Below, in pieces: positions 11,420-22,823 of a DNA stretch of 64,000 nt. The stretch is from Gordionus sp. m RMFG-2023. Its lineage: Eukaryota > Nematomorpha > Gordioida > Chordodea > Parachordodidae. The stretch spans positions 64,705,561 to 64,769,560 of the forward strand of contig NC_088775.1 in assembly GCF_954871325.1 (NCBI RefSeq), given 5' to 3'. Both the position numbers and the translations under genes were made by a program. The notes beneath the pieces are model-generated. The model searched no databases, was not told where the DNA came from, and worked only from the letters and a program-made list of their open reading frames with translations. How positions within the stretch are numbered: the stretch's first letter is position 1; the number at the start of each line of letters is the position of its first letter.

Positions 11420-11640
11420 TTAGATCAGACCTACAGACCCAGCCTTAAATCCGGCTCGGGTACACGGACCGGGCTGTATTTTAATTTTTTTAAATATACC
11501 CGGGCCCAGCCTAAATTTTATTTTTTAAATACAAGGGCCAGGCTTATATTTTAAAACCACATATTTTAAATTACCATTATTATCTATGATATAATATATT
11601 TTAAAGAAATTCGAGCCGGGCAGTGCAGTTTAAAATAACT
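11420..11640. repeat. Short interspersed repeat with CCCGGGC blocks, related to 57055-57400
   Basis: AGACCTACAGACCCAGCC, GGGCTGTATTTTAATTT and AAATATACCCGGGCC match, in the complementary orientation, the insert at 57055-57400. Two separated copies show that this is a dispersed non-coding element. Its borders are uncertain. The stretch 11641-11890 shows nothing recognisable. Confidence 0.5.
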
Positions 11641-13011
11641 CACAAATTATTAAATATTGATAAAATTTCTAAAAAATTGACGTAAGACTGGCTTAGGTTT
11701 TCTTAAACTGGCTACTCTACTAGTTAAAGCAAAGCACTAATAGGAACTGATAAAGAAAAAAACATTTTGATAATTTTAACATTTGTCCAGCATATTTTAA
11801 AAAAATAACCTAAAAAAATAAATTTCAACAAGTTCCTATTTTTTTTTATCGTATAATGTTATTTTTTGCCATGCCATAAATAAAAAAGGCAAAGTTACAT
11901 TTTACATACATCCTGTTTTTTTAATATTTTATTATTTTTTATACATATTTTATTTTTTAGGTACATAATTGCTCCGATTCCTACCGCCAGAATTTCCTTA
12001 GCGTTGTTGTGACTAATAGCATGGATGGGCACATTGAAGAGGAGGCATGCCTCGCTGTATGCTACCGAGAGGTTATCAATCTCCCAGAAGTTAATTCCAA
12101 TATGGGAATTGGAGGCATCGACGTAGACTAGCGAATTTGTATAATAATGTAACGAGAGTGGTTCTGCTAGGGCGTCGATGATTAATTCAGCTTTCTTAAA
12201 GGCCAAATATGAGTCTACCACGGGTGTCATGGGGGCGTCGATCATGGTGATGTAGTAAGGTGAAAACAGCCTTGACATGCCGGTTATAGTGTAAGCGTAA
12301 TGATTTACCACACCAAGGACTCTTGCTGCGAGCTCGCGGCCGATTTGGAGGTGTTGGTAGGTGTGGCTCCTAAATACGTCCAGGCACTTTTTAAGCCTTC
12401 TGCGGGTGATAGTGTCTGCAGCGACAGTTTTATTGTTGAGATCGATAGAGACTCCGAGGTAAGTGATAGTAGGGGAGGGGTCAAGGATTGATTTTTCCTC
12501 TGCTATTTGGAGTCCCCATTCCTCTAGGGTGTGCCGAAGGGACATGGTTGACCATCTGACATCGGCTTCGTTCGCCCCATAGATAAGGATGTCGTCGAGG
12601 TAGACATTATAGTTTGCCTTCTTGACCGTCTTGGCGCAGGCGTCAAGGATGATCGACGGGAGGCAATATGGGCTAAAGGAGGCACCCATCGGGAGGACTT
12701 TATACCTGTAATTGGTGCCGTTGAAACTGAATCCGAAAAACTTTCTTACTCCTATTGCAAGAGGTATCGAGAAGAAAGCCGATCTAATGTCTATTTTGCA
12801 TGCGAAGGATGCTTCGTTAAGTTTTTGCGACATCAGTGGAATGGACTTGAGACGAAAGGGGTAATGTAGGAAGTTTTTAGATACTTCGGAGAAATCACTG
12901 ATAACCCTGGGGGTTCCATTGCTCTTGGGAATGACAAAGAGCGGGGAGCAAATTTGGTGTTCATCTCCTGTTTCGATGACGTTTGCTAGTAGAAGCTGGT
13001 TCACAATGTCA

Positions 13012-14265
13012 TAGTGTTGTTAAAAAGCCGAGTTTTATCGGCTCCGACCTCGAGGTCGTAGCCAAAAAATTCGTTCAGGCTCAAGCCGGCTCATTGAGCC
13101 GGCTGAGTTGGCTTGCTCGAGTCGGCTCAAGCCGGCTCAGGAGTTGGCTCAAGCCGGCTCAGGAGTTGGCTCAAACCGGCTCAGGAGTTGGCTCAAGCCG
13201 GCTCAGGAGTTGGCTCAAGCCGGCTCAGGAGTTGGCTCAAGCCGGCTCAGGAGTTGGCTCAAGCCGGCTCAGGAGTTGGCTCAAGCCGGCTCAGGAGTTG
13301 GCTCAAGCCGGCTCAGGAGTTGGCTCCAGCCGGCTCAGGAGTTGGCTCAAGCCGGCTCAGGAGTTGGCTCCAGCCGGCTCAGGAGTTGGCTCAAGCCGGC
13401 TCAGGAGTTGGCTCCAGCCGGCTCAGGAGTTGGCTCAAGCCGGCTCAGGAGTTGGCTCAAGCCGGCTCAGGAGTTGGCTCCAGCCGGCTCAGGAGTTGGC
13501 TCAAGCCGGCTCAGGAGTTGGCTCAAGTCGGCTCACAAGTTGGCTCAAGCCGGCTCAGGAGTTGGCTCAAGCCGTTAGCTCAAGCCGAAATTTATTTATT
13601 TGTGATTAGTGTTGTTAAATGGCTGATCCAAATCCGCTTCTTGGCTTACTAGTTTTATTAAACGGCTGAGCCAAGCCGGCTTCTTGGCTGCCATGCCGGC
13701 TTATCCCTAAACTGGTCAAATTTTGAATCGAAAATTTGACTTAGACTCAAGAGTTGACCTTGACTCAAGCCTACTTTTAAGCCAATAATTAATTTATTTG
13801 TGATTAGTGTTGTTAAATGGTTGACCCAAGCTGGCTTCTTGGCTTATTAGTGTTGTTAAACGGTTTAGTCGTAATTTGAAGCCTTTCATTGATTTTAAAT
13901 CAGTGATGTAATAATATAACTGTAAGGTATTGAATGTTTTTCCTAGGACTATTGCAATTTATTTTACTATCTCTCAGCCAATATTATCTTTAGAAATAAA
14001 ATATTATGTAAAAAAAAATAATAGCATAATTTAGGATTTGATATAGAAAACTGTTTTACGCAGGCGCACCCTACCTAAGTAATAATTACACAAATTTATA
14101 CAAAATAGATTAACATTTTTTATAAAATAATCATTCCTTAAATAAAATTCTTTATAAAAAATTCTCTATAAAATCATTCTCTGTAAAATAAATCTCTATA
14201 AACGACATTCTCTATAATTGTTCTGTAAAAGTTTCTCTATAATTGTTTTCTCTGTAATGGTTGTC
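13012..14265 (+). repeat. Left inverted terminal repeat of the hAT element (about 1.25 kb)
   Basis: Its complement is found at 20383-21266. Shared landmarks are the TAGTGTTGTTAA tip, the 22-bp array, an inner set of repeated tip sequences (TAGTGTTGTTAAA again near 13607, 13806 and 13848, each followed by a GGCTTCTTGGCTTA-like run), TACGCAGGCGCACCCTACCT, and an innermost run of TTCTCTATAA/TTCTCTGTAA units (about 14150-14262). The inner edge cuts the piggyBac relic. Confidence 0.88.
13124..13574. repeat. 22-bp minisatellite in the left arm, about 20 units
   Basis: The unit GGCTCAAGCCGGCTCAGGAGTT repeats about twenty times with rare changes (CAGCC for AAGCC in several alternate units). Because 22 is not a multiple of three and the unit has no stop in any frame, all three forward frames stay open and give the same repetitive peptide (SRLRSWLKPAQELAQAGSGV). 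This is a coding artefact. The GAGCCGGCTT core is close to an inverted repeat of itself. Confidence 0.95.
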
Positions 14266-15185
14266 ATAGGCCATCTATTTGTTATTCTGGATATTGAATA
14301 ATTTGAACATAGCTGATCCACAACATCAACACCAGCTTTGGTAAGATTGTAAAATGTGATAATTTCTGGTTTTTTCAAATCCCCAGTTGATGTATCAATA
14401 TTGTTATCATAGTGAAGGGTAGAAAGCATCATGCTTATACTTTTTTGGTACATATGATACTAATGTCATATTATCTTAGCAGGCAAATAAACTTAAACAA
14501 ATATCTTTCTTTTTAAAATTAAATGATGTTGGAAACTGCTATTTATTTTTTCTTAAAGTTCCTACTATTGTTAATGAATGGGAATTTAATAAATGTATAG
14601 CAAGTTCATAACTGGTAAACCAGTTATCTGTGGTGACATTCCTATTACTCTTAGAAATGGGCTGAATTAACCTTTCAACCACATCAAAAGGCTTATTTCT
14701 CAATTTATAAGGTCCTTCAGGCTGATTGCCAGCATATAATTCTATTTTCAAAGTATAAAATGTCACTAGAATAATTGAAATTAAAAATCATATGTTAAAT
14801 TTATGATTTTTAACTACACCGAAAAAATAAATAATATAAAATTTTTAAATTTAAAGTCATATATATCAAAAAATAAATAAAATTATATTTTTTTCAATTA
14901 TATTTATTAACCTGACATACATAAATATAATTAGTAACAAAAAAAAATTGGATTTTAAAAAAAAATTACATCATTACATAGGTGGGGTATATTTTACCCC
15001 AAGCTCAACAAATAGCATATATCTCAAAAACTATCAAATCAATAATCATGAAATTTGGAAGTTGTATTCCTTGTTACAAAATATTAAACTACTGAAAAAA
15101 TCAGGTCGGAATATCTTCTAGCTTTTGTATTACAAAGATTATAAAAGTTGTGGGGTCCTATTTACCCCACCTTTGTAGTGAAGGG
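14262..15185 (-). pseudogene. piggyBac transposase relic, truncated by the hAT arm
   Basis: Two minus-strand frames carry piggyBac signatures: NVTTDNWFTSYELAIHLL with LTIVGTLRKNK (14539-14766), and KPEIITFYNLTKAGVDVVDQ with SRITNRWPM (14262-14453). The Asp of DNWFTS and the Asp of GVDVVDQ are two of the three catalytic residues of the family. The N-terminal third, with the first catalytic Asp, and the C-terminal finger are missing. The 5' terminus is still recognisable: CCCTTCACTACAAAGGTGGGG next to TTAA (15186-15189). The last codons of the left frame are read from hAT-arm sequence, so the arm has replaced the piggyBac 3' end. Confidence 0.88.
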
Positions 15186-15571
15186 TTAAATGAAATTCGT
15201 TAAATCGATCACGATTTGGCCGACCCCTTTTCAACAGGGTTTCGAACCATTAAGTATAGAGGTTCGGTTCGTTACGGTTTTTAGTTTAAAATTTTATAAA
15301 GGTTTTGTTCCATTTCGGTTTTTTTTGAAAAAATTTAAATCGGTTCGGTTTATAATTTATAACGGTTCTTTTCGGTTTGTTCCAGTTCTTATAAATTTGA
15401 TTTAAAAAAAATTTAATAATAAACCATATATATTAATATTAGAAAAAAATCTTTTTATAATTTCTTATTTAATTTAACCATGCTGAGATATAGCTATCTA
15501 AAATTTGGGGTAAAATAGACCCCACCTATGTAACCGCGGGAGTTTTTTTCACCTATGTAGTGAAGGGTTAA
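15186..15571. mobile_element. Second piggyBac terminus between two TTAA sites
   Basis: TGTAGTGAAGGGTTAA occurs at the right side of both 15174-15189 and 15556-15571, each preceded by a GGGGT..ACCCC run (TAAAATAGACCCCACCTATG near 15512). The intervening 380 bp is T-rich with repeated CGGTTCGGTT-like motifs and no gene. It could be a solo end left by a second insertion or a tandem duplication of the terminus. Confidence 0.6.
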
Positions 15572-17222
15572 ATAATTATATTTATTCAAATAACACATTA
15601 CATAAATATTATATTTAGAAATATTCATATAATAATTTTATAAAAAATCGGAAGTATTTATTTTTAGTAATTGTGTAAAGAAATATTTTCTTTTATAAAC
15701 AAATTTCTCCCCCCATTATTTTCGCTTAATATGGCTCATAAAAAGTTAGATAAAATTATAACAAGAAAAATGGGGGGAAAAAAGTTCAAAATTTAAAAAA
15801 AAAGAGGAGTATAATTATGATGAACAATCGAAATTAGGGGGGTTGGTAAATTTTAAAAAATAATAATATTAAAGAACAAGAAAACAAGAGAAATTAGGGT
15901 GGGGTGGGGGGAGGAGGGTTGGAAAATTTAAAATAATACTTAGCAAAAATTTTTATTCTTTAAATTTTTTATTTATCCTTCATTTTATTTTTTACTTTAT
16001 CAAAAAATTTTTTCCCATATTTTTTTAAAATAAATAAACAAAAAATTTTTTAAAATAAATTTTATGGATTCAACAAGTTTCGATTTACCATCTACATCTA
16101 CCTCACACCAAGAAATGAGTGGAATAGAAGTACTACAATATTTCTATTTATATGTTCAAATATTAGCTAATCGTTTAGCTAAAATCGTTCTTGACTTCTC
16201 AATAGAAGTTTTTTAAGAAGACTTATTTTACTACTAATGATAATTATATTTTTGATCTGAATTTTAATCAATTTTTTCGTTTAGCCGAAATCTTCACTAC
16301 GCAATATAAGTTTTTTTTAAGAAGAATAATTCACTAATTATAATTATATTTTTGATCTGATTTCTAATCAATTTTTAAAATAAGATAAGGTATTTTTTTT
16401 ATTATTAATTACATCTTTACTTAATCGAAAACGTTGAACTTTATCTACGCAATAAAACACGAAAAGAAGGAGTGGCTTTAGGGTAGATAAATCTTCTTTC
16501 GAATTCCATTTATTTGAGGGAAATGGAATATAAAACAAATTAAAATTAAATATACAAATTGTTTTTTAAGATTTCGAATGAGAGTCATCTTCGGAAATTC
16601 CTATCATCCAAACTAACTAAAAGATACTTTTTAATTTTAAATATGATTAATCTAAATCGATTTCTTTTGTCCAATAGCTAATATATAGGAGTCCATAATC
16701 TTCGTTATTCATGTAAACGGTAATGATCTAGAAGATGAAAAAAAATATATATATTATTTTTAATGTTTTTTTATTATCTAACAGCTGTTCTTTAGACTAC
16801 TTTTTTTAGCTTATAGGTAGTATTCTTAAATGGCTTGATTTTTAAAAATGGCTAACCCGATATTTTAGAAAAAACTATTTTGGTTACCCATGTTATTATT
16901 AAAAAGGCAAACAGATTAAAGAATGGTTTCAGATCATCGAGAGAATAAGGAAGCAAGTTATCAATTTAATAATAGTTTTTAACATGAGAATAATTAGTAA
17001 TCTTTTTTATATTTTGAGTCAAAAAAATAAAAGCCTTAGCCCTATCTTAAAATAAATTTTTTTAGACCCAAGCCCATCTTTAACTTAATTTCCACATTAA
17101 ACTAAATGACCGATAAATATAAAATTGTCTTTCAAGTAAAATAAAAGATCTCTAAATTTTACATCTATTTATTTTAGTAAATGTATAATTTTAATTTTTT
17201 GAATAATATTTAGACGCAGCCT
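15572..17222. other. AT-rich 5' region of the hAT element
   Basis: Non-coding except for a short frame at 16063 onwards (MDSTSFDLPSTSTSHQEMSG), which could be a 5' exon of the transposase. No splice pair could be fixed, so it is not called. Two diverged copies of a roughly 115-bp block (CTTCACTACGCAATATAAG / AACTTTATCTACGCAATAAA) lie near 16260-16470. Confidence 0.4.
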
Positions 17223-19122
17223 ATGTCCAGTCCAATAAGGGAAATTGAAGAAGGATATAAAGTATCTAGATCGGATAATAGTATTATGATAGGAAATAAT
17301 TATAAAATGACTCCCAAGAAAACCAGACGAAAATGTCGGTTCTGCGATAAATACTACCTAGTTAGTACAGCATCTAGTAATTTAAAAAATCATTTGAAAA
17401 GATTTCATCCGAATGCCTTACATGAAAGTCTTCAGAATGCATCCTCATCTTTGTTTGGAGTTAAAATACTTTCACCTAGTGAAAATTTAAATCTTAATAA
17501 ATTAATCCTCAAATATTTTGTTGATAAAAATATATCTATCAATTCATTCGACAGTGATTCATTTAAAAATATATTTAAATATATTAATAAATACGCAAAA
17601 ATTTGGTGTAGACAAAGCGCTTCCAAATATTTATTTAAAATATATATAACAGCCAAGAATCAAATGATTGCTAATCTTAATAAGGTGAAGAGCCAACTAT
17701 CTATTACGACTGATTTGTGGACCGGTATAAATTCTATATCATACATGGCTTTGACAATCCATTATATAGATAATGATTGGTCACCCAAAAATTATTTATT
17801 AGATTTTATCGAAATACCTCACCCACATACGAGTGAGGAGATTTGTGCAATAATTATAGATTTCCTAGAAAAATTTAATATTATTAATAAAATTACATCT
17901 ATTACTCATGATAACGCTTCCAATATTTTATTGGCATCCGAATACATGAAAAAATATTATATGAAAAATTATAGTAAAGAATTTTACAGCCATAGATGTT
18001 TGGCACATATTTTGAATATAGTAGTGAAAGAGGGATTAGATTCATTCTCTTCCCTATTAGAAAATGTAGACCGATTTGTCAGGAAAATACATAGAAGTCC
18101 TAAAATGATGCAAGAATTCCTAACCTTAAGTGGTGGCACGAAAATACCAATAGATGTGGCTACCAGATGGAACAGTAAATATTTAATGATACGTTCAATC
18201 AATCAGGTATAATTATTAATTATAAATTTTATTTTTTAATAATGTTTTATATTTTTAGAATATTGATGCGGTCTTTAAATTTTGCAAAAAATTTGATGAT
18301 GAGTACCACATTAACAATGAGGATAGTATTTTTCTCAAGGAACTCGAATCATTTTTATATCCATTTTATAAGATAACAAACGAAATAAGCTCCGAAACAA
18401 TAACCACGGTAGGCTTATCTGTATTATACATTATTACAATAATGACGTCACTGGAACGCACAGAGATATCAAATGCAAGCACTCAAATAAAAAAAGCGGC
18501 TTCTAAAATGAAAGAAAAATGCAAAATATATTCAGAACATATGGCAACTTTTGCAAATTATGTCTGTGCATTCCTAGATCCTCGAATAAAAAAAAATATA
18601 TACCAACTTTTCTTAATAAAGCTACATATTTGGATCATTTCAAAATTTTATATAACCAATATAATCCGAAAAATTTAAATGTTTATGATATCGATAACGA
18701 GCTTAATCCATCAAATCTTATGTCGGCAACGATATTTAATGACCTTAGAAAGTAAATACAAAAATTTATTATATTTAGTCATATATTTTTATAATTCGCT
18801 TTTAAGGGAAGCATATTAATATCCAGATCCAGCGAGAGAGGAGATGGAAGATTATATTGGAGAGGTTGTTGCTAAACCTACAATCCATGTTTTGGATTGG
18901 TGGAGTTCGAACAGCACAAGATTTCCCAAATTAGCAATGATGGCTAGAGATTTCTTTTCCCATCAATCAACATCTGTACCTAGTGAAAGAACCTTTTCAC
19001 GTGCGGTTGACACATTGACAAAGAAAAGAAATCGAATTTCTTCTACAAAATTAAATGAATGTTTGTCATTAAAATCATGGAAATTTAATTTTTTAACTTT
19101 AAAAGATGATTTTTATATATAA
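17223..19122 (+). pseudogene. hAT transposase with BED finger, three exons, two lesions
   Basis: Exon 1 (17223-18206) begins with a BED-type finger (CRFCDKYY.., then NLKNHLKRFH, residues about 37-60) and carries TTDLWTG and THDNASN, which hold the two catalytic Asp residues of hAT enzymes, then CLAHILN and TRWNSKYL. A 52-bp intron (GT 18207, AG 18258) and a second intron (GT 18752, AG 18806) keep the reading phase. Exon 3 ends with the dimerisation block DWW..NSTRFP..A..ARDFFS and SERTFS (catalytic Glu). Two lesions are visible: a frame change in the nine-A run at 18588-18596, between FLDPRIKK and YIPTFLNKATYLD, and an in-frame TAA at 18817-18819. The enzyme would move elements with TAGTGTTG ends; this copy is probably inactive. 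Confidence 0.88.
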
Positions 19123-20382
19123 ATTTAAAGTATATTATATATTTGTTTATACTATAATATACAAATAAATCAATAAATTTTATGAAAAAATGTGTTCTTT
19201 GCGCTGATATAAAATATCTTATTTCAATAATCAAATAGGGTTTATGGACCTTAGGTATGTTGGAAAGACTCTTGCATAAGAACGGTCAAATAATATATTT
19301 GTTAGCTTTATTATTTAAATATTTTATCATATATTAGATTTATTTTGGCCTAATAGTTTTTATCATAATAATTAAAATAAATATTTCAAGTTAAAAATAA
19401 ATGAAGATAACTTTAGTGGCTATTTTTTATTTTTTTTTAAAAATTGGATATCAAATTAAGTATATAAGTAAAAATGGAAAAGATTTAACCAAGAATTTTA
19501 AAAATATAATAAAACAATTTTTTGTATATTAAATCGCAATGAGAAATATACACAACATAATTAAAAATATATATTAAAAAAATGAATTGGAAAAAAAAAA
19601 TTTAATACATAAAAAAGAACTGAGAAAGTATTTTAAAAAAAGCGGGTACATATCATCTGAGAGAAGCTTGAATATTTATAAAATTGGACCTGCAGATTTC
19701 CTTCCAGGGAAATCTGCTGACGAAGGTAAAATCCTTCATTGGGGTGACCTGATATCTGTCTCATTTTTTTCCCTTGATTTTAATTACAAAAATATTTATT
19801 TATTTAAATTTCTTCCCAACCCCCTCCCTTCCTATATTACTAAGGGTTGACTATAAATATAATTTATTATATTAGTTTATGATTTTAAAGGAGAAAATTA
19901 ATTATTTATATCAAACATGTCAGCCTCCTATTTTTATTAACTTGAGATAAACTAATGATGTATGGGTTGCCCTTGCCAGGTTTATAACTGCTGCTTTCTT
20001 ATTATATTTATAATATATAAATATATGCATTCTTTACCTGAATAAATTACATAAAAAGTATTTAAGTAAAATAGATGAAGCGGCATTAAAGAAAAAAAAA
20101 TCTTAGATATTTTTTGTTTTTAATATTTTCTTAAAATATATAATATTTAAAAACTAAAATCTGAATATACAAAGCACGGACTATATGTATATCTAAATAT
20201 TTTTTAAGAAATACTGGCCAACAAACGGCTCTGCAGCTATCGGATATAATAATTAATATTAAAATAAACCACATTTAAACATTTATAAACAATACTTAAT
20301 ATTCTTTTTATTTGTAATTTTATGTTTAATTTATTTTTTTCATTTATAAAATAATAATTGAAAATATTTGGTATCGCGTAAT
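19123..20382. other. AT-rich 3' region of the hAT element
   Basis: No gene was recognised. One open frame (19587-19850) contains a short hairpin-like run (GGACCTGCAGATTTCCTTCCAGGGAAATCTGC, about 19685-19716) but no protein motif. Confidence 0.4.
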
Positions 20383-21266
20383 TACAGAGAAACCATTACA
20401 GAGAAAACAATTATAGAGAAACTTTTACAGAGAAAACAATTATAGAGAATGTCGTTTATAGAGATTTATTTTACAGAGAATGATTTTATAGAGAATTTTT
20501 TATAAAGAATTTTATTTAAGGAATGATTATTTTATAAAAAATGTTAATCTATTTTGTATAAATTTGTGTAATTATTACTTAGGTAGGGTGCGCCTGCGTA
20601 AAACAGTTTTCTATATCAAATCCTAAATTATGCTATTATTTTTTTTTACATAATATTTTATTTCTAAAGTTAATATTGGCTGTGAGATAGTAAAATAAAT
20701 TGCAAGGGTCCTAGGAAAAACATTCAATACCTTACAGTAATTATTACATCACTGATTTAAAATCAATGAAAGGCTTCAAATTACGGCCAAACCGTTTAGC
20801 AACACTAATAAGCCAAGAAGCCAGCTTGGGTCAACCGTTTAACAACACTAATCACAAATAAATTAATTATTGGCTTAAAAGTAGGCTTGAGTTACAAATT
20901 TTCGATTCAAAATTTGACTGAGTTTAGGGATAAGCCGGCATGGTAGCCAAGAAGCCGGCTTGGCTCAGCCGTTTAACAACATTAGTAAGCTAAGAAGCGG
21001 GTTTGGATCAGCCGTTTAACAAGACTAATCACAAATAAATAAATTTCGGCTTGAGCTAATGGCTTGAGCCAACTCCTGAGCCGGCTTGAGCCAACTCCTG
21101 ATCCGGCTTGAGCCAACTACTGAGCCGGCTTGAGCCAACTCCTGAGCCGGCTTGAGCCAACTCCTGAGCCGGCTTGAGCCAACTCCTGAGCCGGCTTCAG
21201 CCGGCGGCTCAAAAACTGGCTGAGTTTAGGGCTAAGCCGGCTTGACTCAGTTTTTTAACAACACTA
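20383..21266 (-). repeat. Right inverted terminal repeat of the hAT element (about 0.88 kb)
   Basis: It is the complement of the left arm: ACAGAGAA/TATAGAGAA units (20390-20500), AGGTAGGGTGCGCCTGCGTA, repeated tip sequences, the 22-bp array and the tip TTAACAACACTA. It is shorter chiefly because it has six to seven 22-bp units against about twenty on the left. Confidence 0.88.
21061..21204. repeat. 22-bp minisatellite in the right arm, six to seven units
   Basis: The complement of the left-arm unit (GAGCCAACTCCTGAGCCGGCTT), with one CTGATCC and one CTACTGAG variant. Confidence 0.93.
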
Positions 21267-22823
21267 CAATGTCATGGTATTTGTTATGTAGGCCCGCGCG
21301 ATGAGGATGTGTAAAGAAGTGGTTACTATTGTTATTAATTTTTGTATTGTCCAGGCGCGGGCGGAAGCCTCTTCGGGCTACCCTTGCGGTCAAGGGCGAT
21401 ATTAAGGGGCCCAATGTTAAGCGGGTTGTACTAATGTTGAGGCTCGGATGTTGCGCGAGTTGTTCGTCAGTAAAGATACTTCTTGGACCATTGCTCACGA
21501 TACCGTTGAGGATACCGGGAATGTTCGGGGCTGTTGAAGGACCCCCCTGGGGCATACCAGCATCGTCTTCACTGCAGATTGAAACTTGCAGAGCAGAGAC
21601 GATGGACCTCGCTTCTTCCGAGTTATCGCTAAATGAGAAGGAGTCCGAAGTGGGGGAGTTTCTCCACCATTCGTGGATTCCAGAGTCTTCAGAAAGGAAC
21701 GATGGGACGTCCGATTCGGAAGAAGGGTTAGCCGGGGGTATTTGGTGCCCAGGGGTAGGATTGTCATTATTTGTGTGATCCGGCACGTCGCTGTCCCCAT
21801 CAGCGTTGTTTGGCGAGAACATCTGATGCCTCAGCTCCTTCAAAAATTTGTTTACGGTGGCTAACCAGTTCGGGAGCTGCAATGTTCTTGCCCTTCGAGC
21901 CGGGGGGCCGTTGCTCGGGCCGGTAACCCCTGTTGGTACCGGCGAGTTGTTAGAGGGAGAGGAAGAAGGAGGTAATAGTAAAAGTGGTAGCTTGGTAGAA
22001 GAAGAAATAGGATTGTTTGCGACGACGATAAGGTTGTCATTTCCTTTTCTTGCCCCTGGAGGCGGGCGCCTCTTTCCTGGCCGGCGCTCTTCTGTAGGTT
22101 GAGGTTGAAGGGCCGTATCGGCCCCTTTCTCGAAAGGGGCGAGGGTCTTGAAACACCGCAATATTCTCACCGCAAAGGAATTTCTCCTGATATGACGCAT
22201 CGTTGTTCCTCGCCGTTTGCCAATTCCAATGGATAGCTAGGGCTAGTACTCGAATTCTCTTCGTCATAATCTAGAGCGCCCGGATATCGGATTCGGGAGA
22301 AAGAATTTCTACCATTTCCGCTATATGTTTGATCTCGTGGCGATCCCTGATGTTCGCTTTGCAATTGGATTCCAAAAGATCCTGTTGCTGGCCTGCCCAT
22401 ACTTTGGTTAGTCTATCGTGGGCCTCGGCTGGGGTTTGGGGTGGCTCGAGCGGCGGCTGTATTATGACCGGGGGTTGTGATGATCCACTTGTTGTTGCCA
22501 TATTGACAGCTCTCGGCGTTGACGTGTGTCGCGGGGAACGAGATCTGGACGTGATCTGTTCTTGATTATCCATCCGGCGTCGATAATGATGCCATTTGCG
22601 CTGAAATTGCTTGCATCGCGGAGATGAGCGCCTGAGAGTTTGGATCCGGAGGAGAGATGTCGACCGAATTGTTGGGCGTAAGTAAGAAAGAGCCCTCGAA
22701 TTGTCTCTCGCCTTGCGCCTGGGAGGTTATAATCAAAGACGCAGGAGGTCTATTTTCAATAGTAGTATTTATACGTGGTCGAACCATTAAAATTTTGATA
22801 CAAAACACAAAGAAAAATAACAA

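Larger units (their letters stand above)
13012..21266 (+). mobile_element. 8.25-kb hAT transposon with very long terminal inverted repeats, TSD CAATGTCA
   Basis: The ends are TAGTGTTGTTAA.. (13012) and ..TTAACAACACTA (21266). The 8 bp CAATGTCA are duplicated at 13004-13011 and 21267-21274, the hAT hallmark. The inverted arms run from 13012 to about 14265 and from about 20383 to 21266. Inside are a piggyBac relic (14262-15185), a second piggyBac end (to 15571) and a spliced BED-finger hAT transposase (17223-19122). The target is a retroelement that is still largely open on both sides, so the insertion is young. The arms differ in length mainly by minisatellite copy number. Confidence 0.93.
11895..22823 (-). 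mobile_element. Retroelement fossil with YLDD reverse transcriptase and gag-like frames, split by a hAT insertion
   Basis: The minus strand at 11895-13004 encodes an RT with LFVIPKSNGTPRVISDF, CKIDIRSAFFSIPL, YKVLPMGASFSPY and the YLDDILIYG active site, followed by an RNase H-like region (VYVDASNSHIGINFW). To the right, 21267-22823 encodes serine/proline-rich gag-like frames on the same strand. An 8.25-kb hAT element (13012-21266) sits between them. The open stretches are far less AT-rich than their surroundings, so the element looks relatively young, though broken. The RT resembles Ty3/DIRS-type enzymes; I cannot place it securely in one family. No LTRs or recombinase were recognised. Confidence 0.75.

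Noticed and set aside
12983-13652. Three overlapping open frames of 156-208 codons with a repeated GSGVGSSRLRSWLKPAQELAQA-like peptide
   Set aside because: They are translations of the 22-bp minisatellite in a transposon arm. The unit is open in all three frames and no start or other protein feature supports expression.
21329-22102. Plus-strand open frames of 63-149 codons at 21329-22565
   Set aside because: They are the antisense shadow of the gag-like frames of the retroelement fossil; no motif was found in them.
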